A stretch of DNA of 36,577 bases from Gammaproteobacteria bacterium (GTDB lineage: Bacteria > Pseudomonadota > Gammaproteobacteria > Steroidobacterales > PWYM01), in contig PWYM01000149.1 in assembly GCA_003567855.1 (NCBI GenBank), positions 1 to 36,577 of the forward strand, in the 5' to 3' direction. Position 1 is the stretch's first letter; every line of letters begins with the position of its first letter. The notes below the pieces were generated by a model. The model did no database searches, was not told where the DNA came from, and was given only the letters and a program-made list of their open reading frames with translations. The position numbers were made by a program, and so were the translations under genes. Positions 15,496 to 24,707 of this stretch are shown here, piece by piece.

Positions 15496-16089
15496 ATGCC
15501 GATAACGATGCGCCAGGCCCTCGCCCTGGCGACAGCAGCCGCACTGTTGTGTGTATTTCCGGGCGCGGTGCCCGCCGCACCCGTGCCCGATGACGAGCGC
15601 ATTCCGGTGGACGTGCGCCGCACGACGCTGCTCGTGCGCGACATCGACGCATCGCTTGCCGTCTATCGCGACGCGCTGGGCCTGCACGTGATCTACGACG
15701 AGTACATCGGTGGCGGCGAGGACGAAGACGGCGATGCGCGTGACCCGACCACCCGCCTGGTCCTGCTGCGCGCCAATGACACCTTCATCGGCGCGATCGG
15801 GCTGATGCAGCGGCTGGATACCGACACGCCACCGCCTGCCGAGAACCGACGCGCGATGCCCGGCGACGTGATCATCGTGATCAACGCGACCGACCTCGAA
15901 GAGCGCTTTCCGAAGATCGCGGCGACCCCGGGCGTCGAGATCGCGACCGAGCCGACCCGGGTCGAGTACCCGGCGCCCGACGGCGGCGTGATCCCGGTGA
16001 TGTTCAGCGCGTTCTGGGACCCGGACGGCTTCTTCATCGAGGTCAACCGGATCATGGGCACGCCCGCCGGCAGCGCCGGCGACGATTGA
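15496..16089 (+). CDS. Exported VOC (glyoxalase/bleomycin-resistance fold) protein
   Basis: A 197-residue protein with a signal peptide (hydrophobic ALATAAALLCVF, cleavage near PAAP) and one vicinal-oxygen-chelate domain. It opens with VRRTTLLVRDIDASLAVYRDALGL and closes with FSAFWDPDGFFIEVNR. These are the characteristic first strand and helix and the terminal Glu strand that often binds metal. The expected partner His on the first strand is not evident (RTTLLV). VOC proteins are usually cytoplasmic, so secretion is the odd feature. GGGAG lies 6 bases before the ATG at 15496; an ATG at 15478 is also in frame. Its stop is two bases from the convergent MFS gene. Confidence 0.82.
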   Translation: MPITMRQALALATAAALLCVFPGAVPAAPVPDDERIPVDVRRTTLLVRDIDASLAVYRDALGLHVIYDEYIGGGEDEDGDARDPTTRLVLLRANDTFIGAIGLMQRLDTDTPPPAENRRAMPGDVIIVINATDLEERFPKIAATPGVEIATEPTRVEYPAPDGGVIPVMFSAFWDPDGFFIEVNRIMGTPAGSAGDD

Positions 16090-16091
16090 CA

Positions 16092-17387
16092 CTAGCGCCG
16101 CGCGCGGCGCATGAACGCCGGGCGCACCGCCAGCGTGATCGCGATGCTGACCGCCGCCCATGCCGCGCACGCCGGCAGCACCACGTCGAAGCCGATGTCG
16201 GACTGGAGCAGCCAGCCGAGCAGCACGGGGCCGACCGCGGTCGAGAAGATGCCGAAGGTCGCGACCGTTCCCTTCACCTCGCCGAGCGCGTCGAGGCCGT
16301 ACACCTCCGCCCACAGCGCCGTCATCATCGGGCCGTTGAAACCGGTGCTGACGCCCGCCATGACGAGGTACCACCACGCGACCCACGGCGCCGAGCTCAG
16401 CGCGAGCACGCCGAGCCCCAGCAGCAGCGGCACGTGCAGCACCGGCAGCAGCCGCGTCGCGCCTACACGGTCGATCATCGGCCCGAACGCGAGCGACGCG
16501 AGCATCCGGGCCAGCGCGAAGCCGATGAACGCGGCGGCGATGAACTCGAGCGTCCAGCCCTGGTGCTCGGCGAGCGGCACTTGGTAGAGGAACAGCGCGG
16601 TCAGCACCAGCGGCTGGAACACCATCGCCGGCAGCAGCACGACGAATGCCGGATCGGCAAGCAGCCGCACCCGGCGCGGCACATGCCCAAGCGACTCGGA
16701 GGCTGGCCGCGCCGCACCCGGCTCGCGAAGCAGCGACGCGACCGCCGGCAGCAGCAGCAGCGCGATCACGGTGCCGAGGATCGCCCAGCTCAGCCGCCAG
16801 TCGACGGCATACATCAGCAGCACGACGAGCAGCGGGAGCAGGCCTTCGCCGAGCGGATAACCGAGCTGCGACAGGCTCAGCGCCTTGCCGCGGCCTTCGG
16901 CGATCCCGCGCGCCATCGCCGTCGATGCCGTCAGGCTCAGCAGCCCCTGCCCCGTCAGGCGCAGCCCGAGGATCGCGACGAACAGCATCCACACATGCAC
17001 CGCGGTGGCGAGCAGCCAGCACGACAGCGCAAGCCCCGTGCCGACCGCGAGCGTAAAGGTCCGCAGCGACACCCGGTCGAGCAGCCGGCCGAAAAACGGC
17101 AGCGTCAGCGCCGAACACAGCGTCGCCGCCGCATAGAGTGCGCCGAAGCTCGCGGTCCCGAGGCCGAACGCATCGATGATGCGCGGCACGAAGATCGCGA
17201 TCAGGAAGGTCTGACCGAAGCTCGAGAACAGCGTCAGCAGCACGCCGAACGCGAGCATGCGCGGATGCGCGCGCAGGAACGCGAGGTAGCCGCGCAGGCC
17301 ACTCGCCGGCAGGTCGCGGTCGGCCGCCGCAGCTGCCGTGACCCGGGATGCGTCGGGCGGCGGCGGGCGGCGGCCGCCGCCGGTCAC
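16092..17387 (-). CDS. Major facilitator superfamily transporter
   Basis: A 431-residue inner-membrane transporter with about twelve hydrophobic helices in two halves. The motif between helices 2 and 3 is GRLLDRVSLRT, and the repeat in the second half is GPMIDRVGATRLLP, both forms of the MFS GxxxDRxGxR signature. The N-terminal 45 residues are cytoplasmic and Pro/Arg-rich. The frame stays open upstream, but the GTG at 17387 overlaps the stop of the M14 peptidase (GTGA) and gives normal length. Coupling to the peptidase suggests that it takes up or exports a product of that enzyme (inference). Substrate unknown. Confidence 0.88.
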   Translation of the reverse strand: MTGGGRRPPPPDASRVTAAAAADRDLPASGLRGYLAFLRAHPRMLAFGVLLTLFSSFGQTFLIAIFVPRIIDAFGLGTASFGALYAAATLCSALTLPFFGRLLDRVSLRTFTLAVGTGLALSCWLLATAVHVWMLFVAILGLRLTGQGLLSLTASTAMARGIAEGRGKALSLSQLGYPLGEGLLPLLVVLLMYAVDWRLSWAILGTVIALLLLPAVASLLREPGAARPASESLGHVPRRVRLLADPAFVVLLPAMVFQPLVLTALFLYQVPLAEHQGWTLEFIAAAFIGFALARMLASLAFGPMIDRVGATRLLPVLHVPLLLGLGVLALSSAPWVAWWYLVMAGVSTGFNGPMMTALWAEVYGLDALGEVKGTVATFGIFSTAVGPVLLGWLLQSDIGFDVVLPACAAWAAVSIAITLAVRPAFMRRARR

Positions 17388-20284
17388 GGCAACCGGACGG
17401 GCTGGGACGTACCGAGTCCCGGACCGAGCATCAGCGCGTTCTCGAGCAGACGGGTCGCGCCGAGGTGCGCGCCGCGGAAGGTCGGCGGCGCGGCGAACAG
17501 GATCACCTGGCCACGGCCGACGGGCTCTCGCACGAGCCACGCGCTCGACGCGATGCGCTCGCGCGCCTCGGGCCACAGCAGGCCGCTCATGCGCACGTCC
17601 AGCCCCTGGCCGGCCGGCAGCGGCGCCCACCCGGCCAGGCGGGGGCCGTTGTTGTCGTCGTTTTCCGAATCCCGCTCGCGGTACACGCCGACGCGCAGCG
17701 GCGCTTCGACCGGCGCGGCCGTGAGCATCACCGGTGAGCGACCGTAGAGCACCGGCAGCACGTCGTCGCTGCCGGCGGTGAGCCAGTGCCGGGTGTCGAC
17801 GCGCGCGCCGACGATCGCGCCCGAAGGCATGAACGGACGCTGCCAGTCGTCACGACGCTGCAGGTCGTCGGCGTCGGGCAACGCCGGCAGGCCGGCCCAC
17901 GGTGTCTCCGCGCCGGCCGGTGCATCGCGATCCCACGCGTTGGCAGGCAATGGGTCGCTGACGGCCAGCCACTCGCGCAGCAGCGCATCCTGGAACGGCT
18001 GCAGCGACTCCAGCGCGTCGGGCAGCAGCGTCGTCGCGAGCAGGCCGTTGTCACCACCTGCGAGCTGGCCGGCAGAGCCTGCGACCGCGATCAGCGTGCC
18101 GCCGGCGCGCACCCAGTCACCGACCGCGTCCACGAGGGCCGACGGCAGCGGCGCGGTGCCGAGGCGGTCGGGCAGTACGAGCACGTTGTAACGGCGCAGG
18201 TCCATCGTGCCGATACGGGTCTCGTCGAGGTGGCTGTGGCGCACGCCGAGCCGATGATCGAGCATGTACCAGGTGCTGCCGAAATCCAGCGGGCTGGTGC
18301 CGGCGCCGGCGAGCAGCGCGATGCGCGGGCGCTCGAGAAGGCCGAACTCCCTGCCACCCAGGTCGGGCAGATCGCCCGGCGCACGACCGTGGCGGATCGC
18401 CAGCACGTCGAGTTCGAGCGTATCGGCGACCTCGACGAGCCGCTCGAGCCACCCGTCGACGGCGCGGTTGTCATCGCGCGTGACGACCACCGACCCGCGC
18501 GGCAGCGCGTGGCCGTCAAGCTCGGTGTCGAGGCGGTTCGCACGCAACTGCACGCCGCGCTCCAGCAGTCGGCCGGCGGCGGCGGGCGCGCGGTCATCGG
18601 CACCGCTGATCGCATAAGCGATCGCATCATCGGCGGCGACCAGGCCCGTGTAGGGCCGGTTGCGCGCGAGATTCTCGTCGGCGGTGCGCGCGTTCAGCCG
18701 GCCTTCGACACGTACGACGCGCAACCCGTACATCATCGGGATGTTCCACGCGGTCACGTCGTAGAGCATGGTCGAGCCCTCGCGCAGCAGCCGTTCACGC
18801 TCCTTCGTCGTGACCGCATCGGGCATGCGCGGATCGAAGTCGAACATCGCCGCGAGCAGTCGCGCCTCGGGCTGGCGGCCCGGCAGGACGAGGCTGCCGG
18901 CAGGCAGTTCGTAATCGTCATGCTCGCGCCCGAAGTAGTCGGTGACGCGGGCGCGCGCGTCGCGCTCGATGCGCTGCGCCTCGAAGCCCTGGATGCGCAG
19001 CAGGTCACGCACCACCGCCATGCGACCGTGGTTGTCGTCGGGCAGCACGACCCAGCTCTGCCCGGCGTAGGGACCGTCGTCGGCAAGCACGTGTGCGCGG
19101 TCTTCGGCGAACGCGCGCAGCATCCGCTCGCGATTGCGGCGCAGCGTGTCGAGGTTCGCGAGCGACGAGATGAGCTGGTGATGCACCGCCTGCCGGTAGC
19201 TGACGACGCCATCGCGGCGCGCGACACCGTCCTCGGCGAAGCGTGCCTGCTCGTAGAGGATGCCCTGCGCGCCGCGCAGCGCGGCCCACGCATCGGTGTA
19301 GCCGGGATACCAGTCGTCGTGCCACTCGCCCGTGTAGTAAGGATAGCCGTACCGGTCGAAGGCCTTCGCCTGGTCGTCGGCGAACATCTGGCCCCAGCGG
19401 TTGCGGTACGGCGGGAAATGCGGGTTGTGCGGCTCGCGCGCCGGCGAGAAGAGGTAGGTGTCCTGCGCGCCCATCTCGTGCGCGTCGACGAACAGCAGCG
19501 GCCGCCATGCCGAGATCTGCGGTATGCGCCCGCGCGTCTCCGGGTGCTTCGCGTAGATCCAGTCGCGGTTGAGATCGAACAGGTAGTGATTGGTGCGCCC
19601 GTACGGCCACGCGCCGGTATGCACCAGCGACTGGTCGTCGACATTACGCTGCGTGCCACGGAATTCACGGATACCGGACACGAAGCGGCTGCGGCCGTCG
19701 GGATTCATGTCCGGGTCGATGATGATGACCAGCTCGTCGAGCAGTTCACGCGTGGCGGCGCTGCGGTCGGCGGCGAGGTGGTGAATCAGCGCGAGCGCGG
19801 CATCGGCGCCGGAGCTCTCGTTACCATGAATGCTGTAGGCGAGCCACGCGACGCCGGGCAGCGATTCGATCAGCCGGTCGCGCTCGCGTCCGCGCAGGCC
19901 GCGCGGGTCGGCCAGCCGCGCCATCCCCTCGCGCACCTCCTGCTGGCGCTCGAGGTTCTCGGGGCTCGAGATCAGCACGTAGTGCAGCGGGCGGCCCTCG
20001 TAACTGTCGGCGTAGTGGACGAGTTCGACGCGCGCGCTCGCCTCGTCCCAGGCGCGGATCGCCGCGACGATCGCCTCCGGCGCCGCGGCGCGGTCACCGG
20101 CGGGGAAACCCAGCAGCGATTCCGGCGTCGGGATCCGGGGGTCGTGGTCGGCATCCGGGAAGTAGGTCTGATCGTAGGCGAGTCCGGGGACCGGTGACGG
20201 CGCCGGCGGGAGGTACGGCGTATCGGCGTGGACGGTGGCGACGGCGAGCAGCGCGCCGACGAGCAGCAACAGGATTCGAACCAC
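17384..20284 (-). CDS. Large exported M14-family zinc carboxypeptidase-like protein
   Basis: A 966-residue secreted metallopeptidase. The GTG at 20284 has GGAGG six bases upstream and begins a signal peptide (VVRILLLLVGALLAVATVHA). The M14 domain (about residues 60-330) contains the zinc ligand pair IHGNESSG (His and Glu), DPDMNPDGR, a substrate-site segment, and the third zinc ligand in VDAHEMGAQDTYLF. From about residue 630 a Rossmann-like region (IALLAGAGTSPLDFGSTWYML, YNVLVLPD, GGTLIAVAG) resembles a class I glutamine-amidotransferase-like fold without a recognisable Cys nucleophile. Long M14 proteins with this tail occur in bacteria that degrade peptides. Coupled to the downstream MFS transporter. 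Confidence 0.9.
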   Translation of the reverse strand: MVRILLLLVGALLAVATVHADTPYLPPAPSPVPGLAYDQTYFPDADHDPRIPTPESLLGFPAGDRAAAPEAIVAAIRAWDEASARVELVHYADSYEGRPLHYVLISSPENLERQQEVREGMARLADPRGLRGRERDRLIESLPGVAWLAYSIHGNESSGADAALALIHHLAADRSAATRELLDELVIIIDPDMNPDGRSRFVSGIREFRGTQRNVDDQSLVHTGAWPYGRTNHYLFDLNRDWIYAKHPETRGRIPQISAWRPLLFVDAHEMGAQDTYLFSPAREPHNPHFPPYRNRWGQMFADDQAKAFDRYGYPYYTGEWHDDWYPGYTDAWAALRGAQGILYEQARFAEDGVARRDGVVSYRQAVHHQLISSLANLDTLRRNRERMLRAFAEDRAHVLADDGPYAGQSWVVLPDDNHGRMAVVRDLLRIQGFEAQRIERDARARVTDYFGREHDDYELPAGSLVLPGRQPEARLLAAMFDFDPRMPDAVTTKERERLLREGSTMLYDVTAWNIPMMYGLRVVRVEGRLNARTADENLARNRPYTGLVAADDAIAYAISGADDRAPAAAGRLLERGVQLRANRLDTELDGHALPRGSVVVTRDDNRAVDGWLERLVEVADTLELDVLAIRHGRAPGDLPDLGGREFGLLERPRIALLAGAGTSPLDFGSTWYMLDHRLGVRHSHLDETRIGTMDLRRYNVLVLPDRLGTAPLPSALVDAVGDWVRAGGTLIAVAGSAGQLAGGDNGLLATTLLPDALESLQPFQDALLREWLAVSDPLPANAWDRDAPAGAETPWAGLPALPDADDLQRRDDWQRPFMPSGAIVGARVDTRHWLTAGSDDVLPVLYGRSPVMLTAAPVEAPLRVGVYRERDSENDDNNGPRLAGWAPLPAGQGLDVRMSGLLWPEARERIASSAWLVREPVGRGQVILFAAPPTFRGAHLGATRLLENALMLGPGLGTSQPVRLP

Positions 20285-20498
20285 GGGCAGCCTCCGGATT
20301 GCGGCAGGAACGACTCCGCGCGCCATACGGCCATGCGCGGCTCCGCGAGTATACCCGTGCGTCGCAATCCACAGCGCGGCTGGCGGATCGGCGCCGACAG
20401 GTCGGACGTTGTGACCGCTACGGGCATCCATTACCTTTCGCCGCGCCGCGGCAGAACCCCCCCCGGCGCACGAAGCCCAGACACACGGAGAACGACTG

Positions 20499-21323
20499 AT
20501 GCCCGCACTACAAGGCCTCCGGCTGCGCGCCGATCGCTGGATCGAATCCGCACCTGTGCAGCGCGCGATCGTGACGCTGATCCTGGTCAACGCGGTGATC
20601 CTCGGGATCGAGACCTCCGACCGCGCGATGGCGGTGGCGGGCACGTGGCTAGTCGGCGCCGACCGGCTCATACTCGGCGTCTTCGTCGTGGAAATTCTCA
20701 CCAAGCTCTACGCGCGGCGGCTCGCGTTCTTCCGTAACCCGTGGAACGTGTTCGACGCCCTGGTCGTCGGCATCGCCCTCGTGCCGACCAGCGGGCCGTT
20801 TGCGGTGTTGCGCGTACTGCGGCTTCTGCGCCTCGTGTCGCTGTTGCCGAAGCTGCGTTTCGTCGTCGAGGCGCTGCTGAAGGCCATCCCCGGGATCGTA
20901 TCGATCATGGGCCTGCTGGTGCTGGTGTTCTACGTTTTCGCGGTGATCGCCACCGGCCTGTTCGGCGACAGCCACCCGCAGTGGTTCGGCACGCTCGGCG
21001 GGTCGCTGTACTCGCTTTTCCAGATCATGACGCTGGAAAGCTGGTCGATGGGCATCGTGCGACCGGTCATGGAGATCCATCCGTGGGCGTGGGCGTTTTT
21101 CGTGCCCTTCATCCTGCTCGCGACCTTCACCGTGCTGAACCTGTTCATCGCGGTGATCGTCAACACGATGCAGACGATGCAGGAGGCGAAGGAAGTGCTT
21201 GGACCGGAGGCCGTCGGCGTGGTCCCGGAAGGTCTGGCGCCCGATGACCGCACGGCCGAGGAGCTGGCGGCGCTGCGCGAGGAGGTGCGGCTGCTGCGCG
21301 AAACGTTGCGCGAGCGCCCCTGA
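20499..21323 (+). CDS. Voltage-gated sodium channel of the bacterial NavAb/NaChBac family
   Basis: A 274-residue, six-helix ion channel subunit that would assemble as a tetramer in the inner membrane. The voltage sensor S4 carries Arg105, 108 and 111 at every third position (VLRVLRLLRLV). The selectivity filter is TLESWSM (178-184). The pore region (FQIMTLESWSMGIVRPVM) and S6 (TVLNLFIAVIVNTMQ) read very much like NavAb. The C-terminus (about 250-274, AEELAALREEVRLLRETL) is a heptad coiled coil, as in the family's cytoplasmic bundle. GGAGA precedes the ATG. The identical filter points to sodium selectivity. Confidence 0.95.
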   Translation: MPALQGLRLRADRWIESAPVQRAIVTLILVNAVILGIETSDRAMAVAGTWLVGADRLILGVFVVEILTKLYARRLAFFRNPWNVFDALVVGIALVPTSGPFAVLRVLRLLRLVSLLPKLRFVVEALLKAIPGIVSIMGLLVLVFYVFAVIATGLFGDSHPQWFGTLGGSLYSLFQIMTLESWSMGIVRPVMEIHPWAWAFFVPFILLATFTVLNLFIAVIVNTMQTMQEAKEVLGPEAVGVVPEGLAPDDRTAEELAALREEVRLLRETLRERP

Positions 21324-21331
21324 GCCACCGC

Positions 21332-21360
21332 AACGTTGCACAGTCCCACTGTGCAACGTT
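21332..21360. repeat. Perfect 12-bp inverted repeat after the sodium channel gene
   Basis: AACGTTGCACAG (21332-21343) and CTGTGCAACGTT (21349-21360) pair completely around TCCCA, 9 bases after the channel stop codon. There is no T-run, so it is not a textbook terminator. It could be a Rho-assisted terminator, an mRNA 3'-end stem or a dyad operator for the downstream cyclase gene. Confidence 0.8.
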
Positions 21361-21394
21361 ATGACAAGCATGAATTTCTGCCGGGATCAACGCG

Positions 21395-21400
21395 TATACT
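21395..21400 (+). promoter_or_regulatory. Possible -10 element (TATACT) ahead of the diguanylate cyclase
   Basis: TATACT lies 53 bases before the ATG at 21453. The -35 region 17 bases upstream (GAATTT) is poor, so confidence is low. The perfect inverted repeat at 21332-21360 lies just upstream. Confidence 0.3.
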
Positions 21401-21452
21401 TTCGAGTTGCTGGCGCTCACCTGCCAGCCTCACGCGCGACACGAGAAACCGA

Positions 21453-22760
21453 ATGAACGGACCGGATGCACGCACGGGCACTGCATCGCTGGACGACACC
21501 GGCAAGGCACGCCCGTGGTCGCGTCGTCCGGAGTTCTACTATGCGCTGACACTGTTCACCTTTGCGCTCGTGCTGGTCGGCAACGGCGTCATCGGCCAGG
21601 GCGGCGTGCTGCCGGCACATTCCCCTGCGGTCGCGATCTTCTTCGTCGTGTTCGGCCTGTTCACGATCATCATGGGTTACCTGCAGCCCAACGCCGGCTA
21701 CGTGTCGTTCGACCGCGTCGCCCAGGTTGCAAGCATCCTCGTGCTCGGGCCGGTCGACGCCGCCTGGGTGAACGGCCTGGCGTCGCTGCTGTTCCCCTGG
21801 CTGCGTCTGCGCGAGGGCAAACCGCTCGGCAGCATCGTGATCGCGGCGTTGAACAATGCCGGGCTGATGACGGTGATGATCCTCGGCGCGGGGAGCGTCT
21901 ACGTCGCGCTCGGCGGTGCTCTGCCGCTGCAGCAGCTCGACGCCACCGCGGGGGTCGCGCTCGTCGGCCTCGTGGTCACGATGCAGGTGCTCAACGACAT
22001 CGGCATGCGCGTGCTGTTCCGACTCGAGAAGGGTGTCTGGGAGCCTTCCATCAACGGCTTCGGACTGGCGGTCGAGGTCAGCGGCTGCGTCGCGGCGGTG
22101 GTGCTTGCGGTGGTCTTCAACACCCTGGGCATGCCGGTCACGGGACTGTTGCTGCTGGTGATGGGGCTCGCGATGGTCGCGCTCGCGCAGTTCGCGCGCA
22201 TGCGCAACCGGCTGCAGCTGATCGTCGACGAACGCACCCGCAGCCTGCGCGAGAAAACCCGCCAGCTCGAGCGTCTCGCCACCCGCGACCAGCTCACGGG
22301 GCTTGCCAACAGACGCTACGCCGACGAGTTCGTGGACCGGCACGTCGAAGAGCATGCCCGCTACCAGCGCCCCTTCTCGATCGCGCTGGCCGACCTCGAC
22401 TACTTCAAGCGCGTCAATGACAACTACTCCCACGAGATCGGCGACCGCGTGCTGCAGCGCGTGGCCGCGATTCTCGCCGACACCTGCCGCAGCGCGGACG
22501 TCGTCGCGCGTTACGGCGGTGAGGAGTTCCTGCTGTGTTTCCCCGAGACCACCGCCGATGCCGCCGCCGCGATCTGTGAAAAGCTGCGTCGTGCCGTGGC
22601 CGGGCATGACTGGGAAGCGATCCGGCCAGGCATTCGCGTTTCACTGAGCCTCGGCGTTGCCGAGCTCGGCGCCGGGGTCAATCGTCGTCAGCTCCTCAAT
22701 GCCGCGGACCAGCGGCTATACATGGCCAAGGAGCGCGGGCGCGACCGGGTGGTCGCCTGA
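21453..22760 (+). CDS. Membrane-bound diguanylate cyclase (GGDEF)
   Basis: A 435-residue enzyme that would make cyclic di-GMP from GTP. The N-terminal 240 residues contain about six hydrophobic helices, a membrane sensor resembling the MASE class though the subtype is not clear to me. A short coiled linker (ERTRSLREKTRQLERLATRDQLTGL) leads to the GGDEF domain. The active site is GGEEF (355-359), preceded by the product-inhibition site RSAD (346-349). No PAS, REC or EAL domain is present. The frame is open from 21336, but that would run through the inverted repeat, so the ATG at 21453 is preferred. Confidence 0.92.
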   Translation: MNGPDARTGTASLDDTGKARPWSRRPEFYYALTLFTFALVLVGNGVIGQGGVLPAHSPAVAIFFVVFGLFTIIMGYLQPNAGYVSFDRVAQVASILVLGPVDAAWVNGLASLLFPWLRLREGKPLGSIVIAALNNAGLMTVMILGAGSVYVALGGALPLQQLDATAGVALVGLVVTMQVLNDIGMRVLFRLEKGVWEPSINGFGLAVEVSGCVAAVVLAVVFNTLGMPVTGLLLLVMGLAMVALAQFARMRNRLQLIVDERTRSLREKTRQLERLATRDQLTGLANRRYADEFVDRHVEEHARYQRPFSIALADLDYFKRVNDNYSHEIGDRVLQRVAAILADTCRSADVVARYGGEEFLLCFPETTADAAAAICEKLRRAVAGHDWEAIRPGIRVSLSLGVAELGAGVNRRQLLNAADQRLYMAKERGRDRVVA

Positions 22761-22785
22761 TCGCGGGCTGAAGACATCGCGTCAT

Positions 22786-24663
22786 TTACTCCAGTGCGCC
22801 CAGGTCCTCATGCATCAGTCGCCCGACCAGCTGGACGAAAGTCGCCACCTGGTCCCTGAAAAGGCGCGGGTCCACCCGCTCGACGCCGGAGGACTTCGCC
22901 CAGTAAACACCCATCGTGCCCATGATGGCGACACCCGGCAGCCCCAGTTCCGGCGCATGCTTGGCCATGCCATACCACGCCCCCTGTGATACGCCCCGCA
23001 AACCAGGCCGGGCGACATTAAGCACCCGCGTGGCCGGCAACGTATTGTCCATCACCGCCTCGATGGCAAGATCGACCAGCCGTTCATGATCGGTCGTCCA
23101 AAGCAGCGACGTATCGACCCGACCGGTGAGTTTCAGGCGACGCTCGTACTCCTGGAACTCCACCTGACCGAGGTGCTCCATGCCGATCATCGCGTGCACG
23201 CTCGCCAGCAGATCCGGATAGCGCACATCGAAATCGTGTTCGGCGAAGGCTTCCTCGGCACCTGGCATGAAATGACGGCTGTCCAGAAAAACGAGCAGCG
23301 ACCGTGGCCTGTGCTCGCGGGGAATCTCGGCCATGTAACGAATGACGGCAAGGAGCCCGAGCGCACCGTTGTCCTGGGAAATCGAGGGGCCGTCGGTGTG
23401 AGTGGTCAGCTTCAGCATCTCGTCGGCGGGCGTGCCGTAATCCCGCCCGGGTAACACGCCGACGATCTGGTACGCCTCGCTCTCGACCCTTTCGGCTTCG
23501 AGTCGAAGCGTGGCCTCCTGCCCGGCCCGCGCCGCCGATACGACCGCGTCACCCGCATCCCGATCGAGCAGCAGGGTGGGCACTTCGTAATGATCCGGCA
23601 CAGGAAAGGTATACATGCCCGCCATCTGTTCGGCGCCGGCATCGAAGACGAACAACGCGCCCGCCGCGCCGCCGGCGCGTGCGATCTCGATGAACTGCCG
23701 GGTCTGCACGAGCTGCGGAAAGATCTGCCAGCTCTGGGGCGCGCGTACCCGCGGTACGGCCCGGCCGCGCTCGGGGAAGGTTTCGGGGTCACTGCGATAC
23801 TCATAATCGAGCGCTTCCATGCGATCCGCGACGGCCTGGGTGAAGCGGGTACGAAACACGACGATCCGTCCCTCGAGGGTGCCCGGGGGATCGTCGAAGT
23901 CATAGTGCAGCAGCGGCGCCGAGACGCCCTCGGATGGCGTGGCGCCCGAGTTCGCCCCGGCGTTGGCGACGTCGATACGGCGATCACCCACGTGCAGTGA
24001 CCAGTCGGAATCGTCGGGCCATTGCGACGTCGTCCACCGATCGAACGTCCAGCGGTTATAGCGCATGTCCACCAGCCCCGCCGCGGAGAATTCGTCGTCG
24101 AGCATCTCCATGAAGGCATGCCATGCACGCGAGCCGGTCAGTGCCGGACCGAGGCCGTCCTTGAACTCGTGCCATGCAAGAATCTGATCTTCACTGACCA
24201 GCCAGTCGTCGCGCACGGTGACGAGCGGATCATCGGTGTTTGGCGGTGACGCTGGTGACGTGATGCGCCAGAAGGCCTCTTCGTCAGGCCGGTGCGACCG
24301 CGGGCCATACGCTTCGTGAACGGCGCGATACACCCGCCGCGACTCACCGGGATTGACCACCCGTCGAAGCTGCACGGCCGTGACCGCGCCGCGCCGATCG
24401 AGCTTCGCGTCATGCACATCGCCGAGCTCGGACGCGAACCGCTTCGCGTCATCGGGCACCACGTAATGGCGGCCGAGTACCGAGATGACCTCATGGGCAG
24501 GCACCGCAGTGCCGTCGGCGGCGTACAGAGCGAAGCCGCTATCGGCCGCTGCACCGCGAGCGCAGACCGGCGCCGAGGCAAACATCATGAGAGCCATGAC
24601 CATCGAAATCAGCTGCATTTCGTGGACTCGGTGGGCGAGAACAGGTCTCTGCGGGCGCAGCAT
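22786..24663 (-). CDS. Exported M28-like peptidase with PA domain and a degenerate active site
   Basis: A 625-residue protein with a signal peptide (LISMVMALMMFASAPVCA). GGAGGA five bases before the ATG at 24663 fixes the start. A PA-type insert (about 270-390) is seen in FIEIARAGGAAGALFVFDAG. The M28 core follows: the first zinc motif is THTDGPSISQDNGALGLL (His-x-Asp and Asp-Asn). The expected Glu-Glu pair after the hydrophobic strand RSLLVFL is replaced by DSRHFMPG, and no terminal zinc-binding His is evident (YWAKSSGVERVD). Aminopeptidases and peptide-binding relatives are both possible. It is divergent from the MocR regulator, whose control of neighbours is a known habit of that family. 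Confidence 0.8.
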   Translation of the reverse strand: MLRPQRPVLAHRVHEMQLISMVMALMMFASAPVCARGAAADSGFALYAADGTAVPAHEVISVLGRHYVVPDDAKRFASELGDVHDAKLDRRGAVTAVQLRRVVNPGESRRVYRAVHEAYGPRSHRPDEEAFWRITSPASPPNTDDPLVTVRDDWLVSEDQILAWHEFKDGLGPALTGSRAWHAFMEMLDDEFSAAGLVDMRYNRWTFDRWTTSQWPDDSDWSLHVGDRRIDVANAGANSGATPSEGVSAPLLHYDFDDPPGTLEGRIVVFRTRFTQAVADRMEALDYEYRSDPETFPERGRAVPRVRAPQSWQIFPQLVQTRQFIEIARAGGAAGALFVFDAGAEQMAGMYTFPVPDHYEVPTLLLDRDAGDAVVSAARAGQEATLRLEAERVESEAYQIVGVLPGRDYGTPADEMLKLTTHTDGPSISQDNGALGLLAVIRYMAEIPREHRPRSLLVFLDSRHFMPGAEEAFAEHDFDVRYPDLLASVHAMIGMEHLGQVEFQEYERRLKLTGRVDTSLLWTTDHERLVDLAIEAVMDNTLPATRVLNVARPGLRGVSQGAWYGMAKHAPELGLPGVAIMGTMGVYWAKSSGVERVDPRLFRDQVATFVQLVGRLMHEDLGALE

Positions 24664-24707
24664 GGTGCTCCTCCGTAGGCACTGTCGGCGAGGTACTTGC
24701 TGTGGAC

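Noticed and set aside
16095-16110. 16-bp perfect palindrome GCGCCGCGCGCGGCGC at the end of the MFS gene
   Set aside because: It encodes the final Arg-Arg-Ala-Arg-Arg of the transporter and is expected from G+C-rich Arg codons; no T-run follows it.
17786-20197. Long plus-strand open frame opposite the M14 peptidase
   Set aside because: The minus strand holds recognisable zinc-binding motifs and a signal peptide. The plus-strand translation is Arg/Gln-rich with no fold signature.
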